From: Parapristionchus giblindavisi
Lineage: Eukaryota; Nematoda; Chromadorea; Rhabditida; Diplogasteridae
Direction: 5' to 3'
NCBI GenBank assembly: GCA_943737045.1
Contig: CALSFV010000319.1
Coordinates: 62,001-126,000 of the forward strand
DNA: 64,000 bases
This document shows positions 24,319 to 35,008 of this stretch, one piece after another. The stretch's first letter is position 1, and each line of letters starts with the position of its first letter. A program made the position numbers and the translations under genes. The notes beneath the pieces are model-generated. The model did no database searches. It was not told where the DNA came from and worked only from the letters and a program-made list of their open reading frames with translations.

Positions 24319-25105
24319 TAAGTTTTTCGGCATTTGCTTGGTGCATGAAAAACTTTTGTAATTCTATACTATTCTGAGGTCATATCCATGAACGCTGGTA
24401 TATCGCTGACAAACGTGACGTCACAAGCGTCGGGTGAATTTTTTCGATAAACGCCACCTACGCTCGTGACGTCACATTTGGATCAAACGGTTTGCCAGCG
24501 TTCCTGAATTCATAACCTCATGATTTTTGATAGAATAAAGTCAATCGATAAAATGCCAATATTCACTTTTTCACGGATTAATTAAACTTCATTAATAAAT
24601 AAAATTAATATTTAACAGTGTTCAATGGGTTTTACATATATATCATTCTATTCGTTTTTGAGAAAGATTGTACTGTACAATACAGTACACTGTACAATTA
24701 TGCTACTTTTGATGGCCAGTCACGAAAAGAAAAGAAAAAAAACGCGAGAGAGAGTGCGAAACGAAGAGAGCGATGAGGATAGATATTATAGAATTAAAAC
24801 TGTCCGAACAATACAAATTCCGCTCATTGCCGCGCAATAGTCTGACCCCGCCCCGACATTCATTTTCGCTTGTTTTATTGAATTTTATTTTATTTTCTCG
24901 TCATTTTTTTTTCGGGCTTTCAACAAAAATAAAGTTATATGCATTAAAAAAACGCACGGAAATCCACCCGAAAATTTGGCGAAAATTTTGGAGTGCGTTT
25001 TTCTCAACGGTCGAGAGGTTTAATAAGTTCGGCATTTGCGTAGTGTATGAAAAACTTTTGTAATTCTATAATACCCTCTCCTCCCGTGGTATGTGCTTCT
25101 CGATT

Positions 25106-26212
25106 CCGCCAGAGGCACCAGTGAGAGAAGAAGAATGAAGAAGAGGCAAGGTCGACGAGACAACATCTGATAATGAGCGTATAAGAATCACTTGTTTTAG
25201 TTTTTACGGAGCGTCTGCAATGACTATTTTCTGTTTTGCATAGTTCAGAAACTATGCCGATCTCTTTTAAAAAAAAACGCAGCGAAGGCCAGACGGGTTA
25301 GGTGAGAGGAAGAGGAGGGGTATTCGAGTGTTAGGCGAGACAGTGCAACAGTATTTAATGAGAAAGAAATCATCTAACCTTGCACTCCCTCCTTTTCCCA
25401 CGCTCTCTCAACATGTGCACCTGTTAGAGAATTTGGGAACGGTTGCACGAACCAACTTTCCCAAACTCAGTGAGCACAACGCCACTTATTTATTTATTTA
25501 TTTATTTATTTATCCATCAGTTAAATCATGAATAATGAGAAAAAAGCAACAATAAGGGAGTGATGGAGGATTTCAGAAGCAAGAGACATCTGATGGAGCA
25601 GCGGAAAATGTAAGAGTTTATAGGGTCTAATAGCATGATGTCTTTTTCAAGAAAGTCGCATTGTCCGAACCATACAACTCGTTCCACAGAAATGTATCAA
25701 AACGAAAAATTTTAAATTGAAAATCACTCACAGAATGAATTCACTTCTGGTTTGAGAGCCTTAGTTTGTCGTTAATTAATGAAAACCAAATTTTGGTTGA
25801 TAAATGGATCAGAGAGCGACGGTTACTGTGTAGATCACACATTTCTATATCTAATGAATTGCCTCGGATGAGTAATCAACGTGAATCATGTGCCATTTCG
25901 CTCCGATCGATGATGATGCATCAATTTTGCTGTGCGCAGAACTTGGAAAATACGCGAAAATGCAGAAAATGCTTGCGGCAAAGGCTCCACCAGTCCGAGC
26001 GTTTACCACTGCGCTACGGTGTAGATGATATGGATGGGCTAACTTATCGCATAGCACTCGGTATTCGCGGTTAACATATATGTCTCATAAACTTATATGT
26101 GTGAAAACTACTTGTCTGAAGGGGGTCTGGCCCTTTCCATAAAACCGGTGTTCAATATATACGAATTTGTCGAAATTTTAGAATTTATCAACAAATGCAC
26201 ATCAAAACTTTC
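25106..26212. other. spacer with dispersed repeat and tRNA-like fragment
   Basis: 25,165-25,320 matches 47,430-47,620 (TGAGCGTATAA, TCAGAAACTATGCCGATCTC, GGGTTAG), a dispersed repeat. A TTTA microsatellite lies at 25,487-25,515. On the minus strand near 25,985-26,025 there is an A-box-like TAGCGCAGTGG without a B box, so it is at most a tRNA-like fragment. No gene seen. Confidence 0.5.
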
Positions 26213-29200
26213 TCAAACAGCACGAACATAGACGACAGAAGTGATAGCGTAGTCCTGATCACGGTACATCCAGAGGACCATGGAGTTGCCTTCTGATGTG
26301 AATGTGTCCGCGTCGTTTTCGGTGCTGGGTTTAGAGCAGAATCTAAAATGGATTCATTGTCTGTGACGATGGGTCAATCTATGTGGATAGAAAGAGAGAA
26401 GAAGAAATATCAAAATTGAAAGCTAGAAATCTCATCAGTTATGTTACTCTAATTTTTTAAAAATATAATAAGGAGTATAACTGTTTTACTTGAATCCGGA
26501 AGTCCGAGTGTCGTTGAATGGAAGGACCTCAAGTCCGTTGTGCGTACACTGTTCGAATTGGTAGCTGAAATATACTAGGTTAGATTTACACCTACTTTTA
26601 TCTTACTTACGGTCGCTCTTATTGTTTTGTCAATATTAAATCAATATTTTCTAGAAATTGTTTATGTTAAAACATCTTTTTGGATATAATAAAAATAAAA
26701 TATGTTTTACGGTTTGAAATTGCCGACCATGGCCTGTACGCGCTTTCCAGCAGGGGCCTAAAATCGTGCATGTTCGTTAAATAATTATAGTATTTAGCAA
26801 TTAGTCAATTATAAACTTATGATACACGACACTGATAATATATTGTGGAAAGATATTGAAAAATGTACCTGAAGAATAACAATCTTCTCTTCAAATCCAT
26901 TAAATGGACCGTTCAAATCAATCTGGACAACCGATGCTTGGGTTTCTATATTGACTATCCTTGCATTGTCGGGCTTCAATTGTCAATAAGTTAAAAATTT
27001 CCAAGGTCAATGTAATATAATTCAATATAACATGTTCAATACAATATGGCTGACTAGATCAGAATGGCCACGTGGGATAACCCAGCTAAATACGTTTGGC
27101 GTCGTCAATCTATCTTTGGTCACTATTGATCTTTGATCTTCTAATAGTATATGATTACTCTTTGCTCGCAATATGTTCCAGTCCATCCTCTAGGACAGAA
27201 ACACTTGTTACAGTCGTTGCCATCTTGAACTCCATTGTTCTGGCATTCAATTGGTTTCGGGCATTTCTCTGGAATTGTATTTGTAAGTTACATAAAAAAC
27301 CTTACAAAAAAAACTGTTGCCTTGTTAAATGGTGGCCCATAGAACAACGCACAACCCATATACAGGTATACATAGTATACATAGTATATAGGTATACATA
27401 GTGTAGTTGTGAAACAGGTGGGTATTATTTTGTGACTGTAAAATCTTGTCTTACCGGTGCACTTGTACATTATATTGATTAGGACGGTATCCCAGAAAGT
27501 GGCTCTGGGTCCACTCATCGATCCCTGGTATCTCCAGTATTTCGGTTGAGCGAAGAGGACAGGGCGTCCTGGAATTAAGGCGTACCTGAAATGAGATAAG
27601 GTATAGATTAATGATTAAAGTATTGATTAAATTGGGAAAAAGCGAAAAGACTAACTCAGTGTTGTAATAGTGCTGACTAGATCCAAATTCATATGGTATT
27701 CCATAAGTAGACATTTGGAGATCCATTTTGAAGCCGCTTGACTTATACGGTTGAATGTTGAGAGGATCGAGAGTGATGTATCTCAAATATTGACATAATT
27801 AGGAATGATTGGAGGATAAGATAGTAACTCTATCAAAAAATATTGGTTAATTAGTTCTATTTTAAAGGCATTATTCTCTGCTCTGGCCACACTCTATTTC
27901 AAACACAGAAAACGGGAGAGTGTAGCCAGAGCAAAAGATTTCAAATTAGCTCGTGTCTGTCTTTAACTAAAGGATACATAAATCACAAAAGGAGTCTTAC
28001 TCATATCGATCCTGTCTTGACTGAACATTATCTGCCCCAAATGCACGTCCTAGCAGTGTAGTAATACCTGATACCTTAAAAGGATTGAATTCATCTCTAA
28101 AATTTCCACTTGCATTCAGTTTCAGTCTTACTATCTAACGAGTCTTTTTGTGAGAGACTTTGGAGTAAGCCAACCTTTCTCTGTGGTAGTCCTGTTAGAC
28201 AAACCTACCTCAAAGATAATTTGCCGTGAGTGTAAGACTGTAATACAACATACCGTCATGCACACGTTCGGTACAAGGTCAAGGGTCTGAAAGCCCTTTA
28301 TACCCTTTCCTCGTCCGATCGGAGAGCCACAAGTTTTGCTTCGGGTGTTGAACACGATACTGTAATGATAAGTTCTACTATACTGTAATGATAAGTTCTA
28401 CTATACTGTAATGATAAGTTCTACTATATATTTTCCCAAGGGAATATTCTCCTCGTTCTAATGGAATTCAAAATCATGTAAATTTATACAAAGACTTACA
28501 CATTCTTATCATCGAGAGTGCCATAGCGGAACTTGATACACGTTCGTTCCTCCCAGAATTTCATTGAATCAAGAACAACTTGTTTGTGTTCTTCGGCTTA
28601 AACAATATGCCATTATAGATAGAGTAAGAATTAATTGGTTGCAATTCACATCAGGGTTGCTACCAAAAGTGAAAGAACAAACAAAAATATCACAAAAAAA
28701 GGTTTAAAAAGTTTTAGCAAGTTGCAGCAAGTTGCACCCCAGATTCCTATACTTATGTAAGGAAACAATTAAAATATTTAAAAAATGTAAGACTTTTGTG
28801 AAGACTTACGGAACTCGGGCATCCATGCGTATGGAATGATTGGAGCTCCAATAGGTTGCCACAGATTGGATGCATTCGTGACAGCTTAATATTAATAATA
28901 TTTATTAAAAGTTCACTTAAAATCTCTGAATAAAAAATCGAAAAATGAGGACAAACCTTGTCTACGATTTCTAGGGTGTGCATCGAGTGTTGCCTTCAAC
29001 TGATCTCTAAAAATAGACAGTATGATAAAAATTGGAAAGAACTTATTATTACATAATATAAACTAAGTTAACACTAAATGAGGTAAACCGACTAAAGAAC
29101 TTACGGATTGATAGTGCTACTCTCGGGGAGATCACCCAGATTTGCATCGGTTTCAATTTGAGAGGGAACATCGATCAAAGTTTCGTTTTCAGGATGAGAA

Positions 29201-29434
29201 GATTCGTATGCTTCACGTAGCTTCTTCAGTTCATCATGTGCTTGATTTCCTGAGAATTCTTTTTCCACTTCTGCAGAAATTTCCTGAAATTGATTTTGAA
29301 TTGTTTAATGGACTCTGGATACTGTCGGAGAAACAAATTCTAGTTTATGCTTTATGGAAAGATTTTACCTTCTGAATGTCGGCTGAAACGAAGCATCCCG
29401 AGAGCAGAACTAAGAATACCGTCGTCGAAACCAT
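26213..29434 (-). CDS. secreted astacin-family protein with lost zinc site, EGF and CUB domains
   Basis: Fourteen exons join in frame to 456 aa (exons: 29,434-29,369; 29,283-29,105; 29,006-28,957; 28,884-28,810; 28,596-28,500; 28,359-28,254; 28,074-28,001; 27,781-27,656; 27,585-27,455; 27,268-27,159; 26,973-26,869; 26,757-26,711; 26,564-26,490; 26,342-26,213). Signal peptide MVSTTVFLVLLSGCFVSA, propeptide to a basic RNRR at about residue 97, astacin domain about 99-300, EGF 302-338, CUB to the end; this is the order of many nematode NAS proteins. The four astacin cysteines (about 143, 166, 189, and one near 300) are kept. The gapless position of HExxHxxGxxHE reads T197-L198, R201, G204, N207-V208, and the Met-turn Met is Gln252 (SSQHYY). 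It should not bind catalytic zinc; a binding role is inferred. Start follows TTTCAG 10 nt upstream. Confidence 0.88.
27862..27975. repeat. intronic palindromic MITE copy
   Basis: Fills about half of intron 7 of the astacin-like gene. Core CTCTGCTCTGGCCACACTCT mirrored by GGGAGAGTGTAGCCAGAGC. Member of the 13-locus family described in the findings. Confidence 0.75.
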
Positions 29435-29569
29435 TTTCTTGCTGAAATTATACATAATACATTTAAGAACACACCCCGCGCTAATTTGACTCCCCGCTAT
29501 GGCAACACTCTCTCGCAGACAAAGAATGCGAGGGAGCGATTAAATGTTAAAGGAAGAAAAGACATACCT

Positions 29570-30562
29570 GGAGAAGATTTCTCCCCAGTCGATGTGATAT
29601 GTTCTGACTGATTTGGTGATCGCTTATATACAAAAGGCTCCACTTGTTTATCCCTTTCCTAGGCCAATATGTTCCAATGGTACAGCTGAATGGGTTTGTT
29701 CAGATGCGTCAGACGGGGAAAGTGGTTCGATGATCAACTAGATCGTTGTCTAGACCATGCAATCGGCACTGTAAATCATGAAAACATGTTCTTTATATGT
29801 GAGATCGTAGCTCCACGGATTATCATCATTTCGTAATCCGATTTCCGTGAGACCTTTGACTCTATCGCAGATAGACTTTTAGTTCAACTTGTCTATGATT
29901 TTCTAAACACATTATTTCCTATCTCGACTTCGATTCACTTTTACTTCACATATTATCTAGTCTATGATTTTCTTAACAACGATTTCCCATCTTGAGCCTT
30001 ATCTGCATAACCCCACCTTCAGTTGTTACTTCAGGTACCCTTGAACAGCGGTAAACCGTTTCCCGTAAAACATGACTTCGGAGGCGTTAGCCAAAAATCC
30101 TACGCTAGTAATGTTTTTCGGCAAACGGGTTGCTCTCGTCTATGGATACGGACAGGGTAGTTGGAGGGCCCCCTACATCTCATCCTTTCCATATCTACCT
30201 CTACTTCTGTCTTTGATCCATGTCTCCATGTTCTCACTCTTTCACTATCTGTTCTAGTTAGCTTTCCCTGTGGCCTCTCTCCTCGTTTCACTGATTCATG
30301 ATTCGTTCCATTCGAAATGTCCTTTTTTGTTATACTTTGTCATTACAATAACTCTAATCGTATTATGTTTAAAGTGTAATAAACTTCGTCATGAATTATG
30401 TAAGGGCAAATTCAGTGGAGGCAATCTTCGATCTAAATGCAAATGTGCTTGAGGTTGAGATGAAAGACTACCGATCGTTGATTCTTCCTGTCTTGTCTTC
30501 CAGATTCGCTCGATTCTTGAATGTAAGACTGTTCCTCGTCAAGAATCCACTCTTGACCAACA
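29570..30562. promoter_or_regulatory. divergent spacer between astacin-like gene and membrane protein gene
   Basis: Holds the upstream regions of two divergent genes. On the minus strand a CAG/GTATGT donor at about 29,570 suggests a 5' UTR exon, with the intron ending at TTTCAG just before the start codon; that intron contains a MITE (29,468-29,556). A TATATACAAAAGG-like AT box lies near 29,625. The rest has no recognised gene. Confidence 0.35.
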
Positions 30563-33500
30563 ATGATCCAAAGTTGGGAGGACGTTGAAATCCCTCAGGA
30601 CTGGTATAGGTCATATTCGCATTACTTTCAGGTAAAAATCTGTTAGCAATTTGGCTAATGTATGTTAGTGTTGTCCTTGGTTATCCCATAGTTAATGAAG
30701 TTGGAGCATCTAGTTTCGTTTCGGGTATTCAACCCATTGCCAGTGACAAAATTACCTACATATAAACAAACATTGGAGATATACAAGAGTGAATTATTAG
30801 AGTGATTAGTTTTTTTTATTAGATTATTTAAAAAAAATTTTTTTAGAGTGATTAGAGTGAATTGAGTGAATTATGCATGAACCGTTTTCCATGAAAATGT
30901 GACATCATCAGCGTAGGCGAACGATTTTTGGAAAACGCCTCCGTCTACGCTAATGAAGTCGCTTTTCCCGGAAAACGGATTTCCTGTTGTTCATGCATAC
31001 GGTCACAGTTGTGAACAACTGTATAACTGTGATTAACGAAATAGATATCCATGATTATCAACGAGGGCCTTTTCAGTACGGAGCAATCGTGGTGACCACT
31101 CTCACCTTCGTATCATTTCTCTTTCAATTCGGTGTATTGATGTTCGTTTGCTTCTCCGTCTACGGTCCCTTCTGGTGTTGCTACTGCTGCTGCGTTTGCA
31201 TTGTGAGAATATCATAATTAATTTAATATGTAAATTAATGTACCGAAGAGATACACATGCACATGTAGGGCAGAGTATTTGAAATTTTTTGCAATTCTTG
31301 TCAAGCAAAAAAATGGCAGAATCATTCTTCACTTTTTTGCGGTGTTGAGCTTTTTTGCGGTGACCGGGAAGAGAAAAAAGTCGAAGAAAGGGAAGAATGA
31401 TTTGCCATTTTTTTCTTGACAAGAATTGCAGAAATTTTCAAATACGCTTTCCTATATTTTAAAATAACTTTTAAAAAAACAATTTAAAAAATTTATTAAT
31501 AATGTGCTTCATGGTGTTTCGGCCGCTACGTCTAGACACCATGAAGCTTTGGTGTCGCGGCCATCTTCAGTAGAGAGCGATGGTGAACTAGCATGAACAC
31601 GGGGGTAGGGTTTGAGCTGTGATCTACTGCGAACTCAACTTTGCTTTCTCATGAAAATATATTTTAATTTGAACCATCTTTTATCAGTACAATTCCAGGG
31701 AAGAAGATATGCACGATATTTAGCCGTCCGTACGGAAAATCCGGATGTGGAAATGGAAAATATCAAGGTTAACATTTGAGAACCTTCGTTTCCCACTATT
31801 TTTTACGTAGTGTCTGCATATTGAGCGTTGTTATTATTGATCCGATACAGATAAATCATGTAATGTCTTCCAGAAAATCAAGTACCGAGGATCTCTCGAT
31901 AGAGAGAAAGGGACGAACTTTGACAGATTTTTGATTTCGTCAGTTGATATTGATCAAATCTCCTCTACCGAAGGAATTAAGGTTCTGCCTAAATTTAATA
32001 TAAATGCGTCAACTGTTTCCGATTGGTCAATTCCTCAATGTTCCACTCCTTTACTACGATATTAAGAGAGACTGTCTGAGAGGAGTCACATATGAGAGGA
32101 AATAGCAAAAAATAAATATTTTTGTTTGATGTGGAATATAATAGCGCACTACCAGGCGACCTCAGCCGTGCATATGAGAAAGTTTGATTTTGTGTCTGAA
32201 GGTTACTGTAAGCGAAAATGTTCGGTAGGTCGGAAAAATTATTTTGGTTCTCAAGCATCCGATCGACACGGGAGCGGTACCGATCGATTCCTTGTGCGAA
32301 TACAAGCAACTTTTGCTTCGACCACTTTTTAATCAGGACTTCGAAGAATTGAGTTATCGTGAGAATAAACTTTTGAACGTTAATTACTATGCGACGGTTC
32401 TCTAGAAGTAAACAATTAAATTTGCTTAAATCGTTCTACTTTTAATAACTAACCTTATATTAAAATATGAAGACAAACAAACCCGTCAACGATAGTACAC
32501 GAAAGCAAAATACGACAGCGACTCATAAAAAACTCATTTCACGATAATCTTTTATGATGTATTTGTCATACTGTATGCGCATCTTCTTCACGGCTCTATA
32601 CCCGGCTTCCATGATAAGTGATTTACTCTGTTTTTGAACAATTTTTTACTTAAAATGAAAGGACACGATGGGGAAAAGATTTTAAAAAGAAAATGAATCG
32701 AGCAAGAATAAAGCTATTAATGGGGTCTGGTATAGAGCCGTGAATGAGACGGTGTGATACTGCACCATAAGATTATCGTGAAGTGAGTTTTCATTTCGTA
32801 TTTTTCTATCGTGTTCAAATTCCCCATATTTTTTGCCTTCATAAGGTTAGTATAAAATTAGTTATTCTTAAAAAGAGTGGTACAAATCATACATGGGCGG
32901 AGTGCATAGAGCTCGATTCCACAGGAGGCATCCAAACGAAAAATGGTTAATTTTACATTGGGCCTTCACATTTTTTTGAAAATTTTCACCCATACGTCAT
33001 TTTTTACAGGGGGCCTTCCTCGCAAAAAGATTTAACTAACATTGAGGGGCAGATAATAGAATTATTACTAAGTTTATTCCAATTACTAACAACACGATTT
33101 GATATGAAGTTCGAGAAGCGAGTAGATTTAGCATTGTGTTTACGATATTGGAATGCGTGTCTGCGGGAAGATCGATATACCCGACCCCATTAATAAATTT
33201 ATTCTTGCTCGATTCGTTTTGTTTTTAAAATCTTTCCCCATCGTGTCCTTTAATTTTAAGTAAAAAATAGTTCAAAAACAAAGTAAATCACTTATCATGG
33301 AAGCCGGGTATAGAGCCGTGAAGAAGATGCGCATACAGTATGACAAATACATCATAAAAGATAATCGTGAAATGAGTTTTTTATGAGTCGCTGTCGTATT
33401 TTGCTTTCGTGTACTATCGTTGACGGGTTTGTTTGTCTTCATATTTTAATATAAGGTTAGTTATTAAATGTAGAACGATTTAAGCAAATTTAATTTTTTA

Positions 33501-34138
33501 CTTCTAGAGTACCGTCGCATAGTAATTAACGTTCAAAAGTTTATTCTCACAATAACTCAATTCTTCGAAGTCCTGATTAAAAAGTGGTCGAAGCAAAAGT
33601 TGCTTGTATTCGCACAAGGAATCGATCGGTACCACTCCAGTGTCGATCGGATGCTTGGGAACCAAAATAATTTTTTCGACCTACCGAACATTTTCGCTTA
33701 CAGTAACCTTCAGACACAAAATCAAACTTTCTCATATGCACGGAAGAGGTCGCCTGGTAGTGCGCTATTATTTTCCACATCAAACAAAAATATTTATTTT
33801 TTGCTATTTCCCCCCCCCCCCCCCCCCCCCCCAGAATGTCAATTCCCTCAGACATGCTCTCTTAATAGTCATATGGTTTCAGGACGGTGACGAAATGTAT
33901 GGAAACATTCAAAATCTTGGAATTGTTGAAGAAGCTGAAAGAGAAGAAGATACTGAGTGCACATTAGAGATGAATACAATCGTCATGAGAGACACTAAGG
34001 ATACTGATCGGATGTTTGATGTTACTCTTGGCTCTCCGCTCTGACAGCATCTCGCAGACGCGAGCATTTGGTCAGAGAGCTGAGTTTAGTAATGATATTC
34101 CTTTCAGCGATGTATCATATTCATATTGTCGTGCATAA
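30563..34138 (+). CDS. small single-pass membrane protein with juxtamembrane Cys cluster
   Basis: Six exons (30,563-30,631; 31,077-31,202; 31,699-31,767; 31,874-31,981; 33,883-34,013; 34,108-34,138) join in frame to 177 aa; four of the five introns are phase 0. No signal peptide precedes a hydrophobic segment at about residues 24-52. It is followed at once by a cysteine cluster, W56-CCYCCCVC-64, typical of palmitoylated juxtamembrane segments. The rest is basic near the membrane (GRRYAR) and then acidic (EEAEREEDTE). Family not recognised. Intron 4 (1.9 kb) is almost wholly a giant foldback, intron 2 and intron 1 hold smaller ones, and intron 5 is mostly a MITE. The last exon is tiny and least certain; an alternative end reads to TGA at 34,042-34,044 inside the MITE. 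Confidence 0.65.
30884..31012. repeat. palindromic MITE, GCGTAGGCG family, copy 2
   Basis: Same structure as 9,868-9,993 (TGCATGAACCGTTTTCC ... GGAAAACGG...TTCATGCATACGG). Lies in intron 1 of the membrane protein gene. Confidence 0.75.
31273..31446. repeat. short foldback in intron 2
   Basis: Arms TTGCAATTCTTGTCAAG and CTTGACAAGAATTGCA with a GGTGTTGAGC/GGTGACC centre. Non-coding. A separate small hairpin (CTTCATGGTGT / ACACCATGAAG) follows at about 31,507-31,546. Confidence 0.75.
32101..33812. mobile_element. 1.7 kb foldback in intron 4
   Basis: The left arm (from GGAAATAGCAAAAAATAAAT) is mirrored over several hundred bases by the right arm ending ATTTATTTTTTGCTATTTCC. Small substitutions and indels separate the arms. 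The right end abuts a run of 22 C residues (33,811-33,832). The mirrored ORFs of 60-100 aa are by-products of the arms. Confidence 0.8.
34020..34088. repeat. MITE making up most of a 94-bp intron
   Basis: GGCTCTCCGCTCTGACAGCA mirrored by TTTGGTCAGAGAGCTGAG inside intron 5 (34,014-34,107) of the membrane protein gene. Confidence 0.65.
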
Positions 34139-35008
34139 ACCCATGTGTTGATAATTCCATACGTAATTGTTTTGTCCCATCAAAAATAACATTTTTTTAT
34201 TATTATGTGTAATATCTTCAATCGTGGGAGATGATCATCGTTCCTGGTCCTGCGTCTAACTGTAAGACCATTATTAATATAGTCTTGCAACAGAACAAAA
34301 AATCTTTAAAATTTTTTCCCAAAATGGTTGGGATCCTTCCCAAAAATTGCACACGGATGCTCCTTTCAACCTGTGCTTGACCATTTATCATTCTAAATCG
34401 GAAATTCGAATGTCAAGTCAAGTCACCATCAAGTAATTCCTTTATTAATCACACAGGGTGCGTCTTTAAGGCTTATCTTTGACTTCTTCTTATCAGTTCA
34501 ATCTAACAATAAAATGTCTTTTCTTGTTGATTGATCTGGCTACAGACAATCATTTTCATGGTCCGCTCGGTTTTTACATACTGTTTAAAAATATTATGAA
34601 TGATTTTGTTATTATTTCTGCATTTTCAAAGTTTTGATATTCATTAATTGATTCGAAAGAAAATTAATATTAATTAAAGAAAAATCGAGCAAGAATATTT
34701 TTTGACAGCGGAATGCGTTTGGAGTCATGTAGAATTTCGATCAAGCATTGAGCTTGTAAAATACCTTTAAAAGAATTGCATCATAACGAGTGAAAAAAAT
34801 ATGCTCTTTTGAATTCAGTTTTGTCAATTAATCAATACGATGTCTTCTCATTTTTATCAAGTCATCTTTGTGAGTCATCCCACGCGTTCGATTGAAGAAA
34901 TAAATGATTATTTACTTTTTAATCTCCTCCATATTGACATCAAATGTCTATTAGTCTTATCTATATATGATTTCATATCAGTTGAATGTCAACTTCTCTT
35001 CTTGATTA
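34139..35008. other. spacer upstream of the lectin gene
   Basis: AT-rich. The stretch 34,483-34,575 resembles 34,960-35,045 (CTTATCAGTTCAATCTAACAA versus CATATCAGTTGAATGTCAAC), which may be a decayed duplicate of the lectin gene's first exon. An acceptor-like CATATCAG ends at about 34,981 and likely serves trans-splicing. Confidence 0.4.

Larger units (their letters stand above)
20940..25105. repeat. segmental duplication unit B
   Basis: Second copy of the duplicated block without the 9.7 kb insertion. Contains the hAT foldback copy (21,737-22,238), MITE copies (22,424-22,526; 22,788-22,906) and the E3 copy (23,326-24,318). Differences from unit A are few, for example GGGGATGAA versus GGGTGAA at 18,541/24,431. 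After 25,105 it continues into CCGCCAGAGG, so unit B retains the original right-hand neighbour. Confidence 0.85.

Noticed and set aside
25985..26025. tRNA gene on the minus strand
   Set aside because: A-box match without a T arm or B box downstream.
33577..34044. ORFs of 92, 96 and 146 aa around the poly-C run
   Set aside because: Mostly transposon-arm sequence, mirrored at 31,995-32,332; only the part from 33,883 is a real exon.
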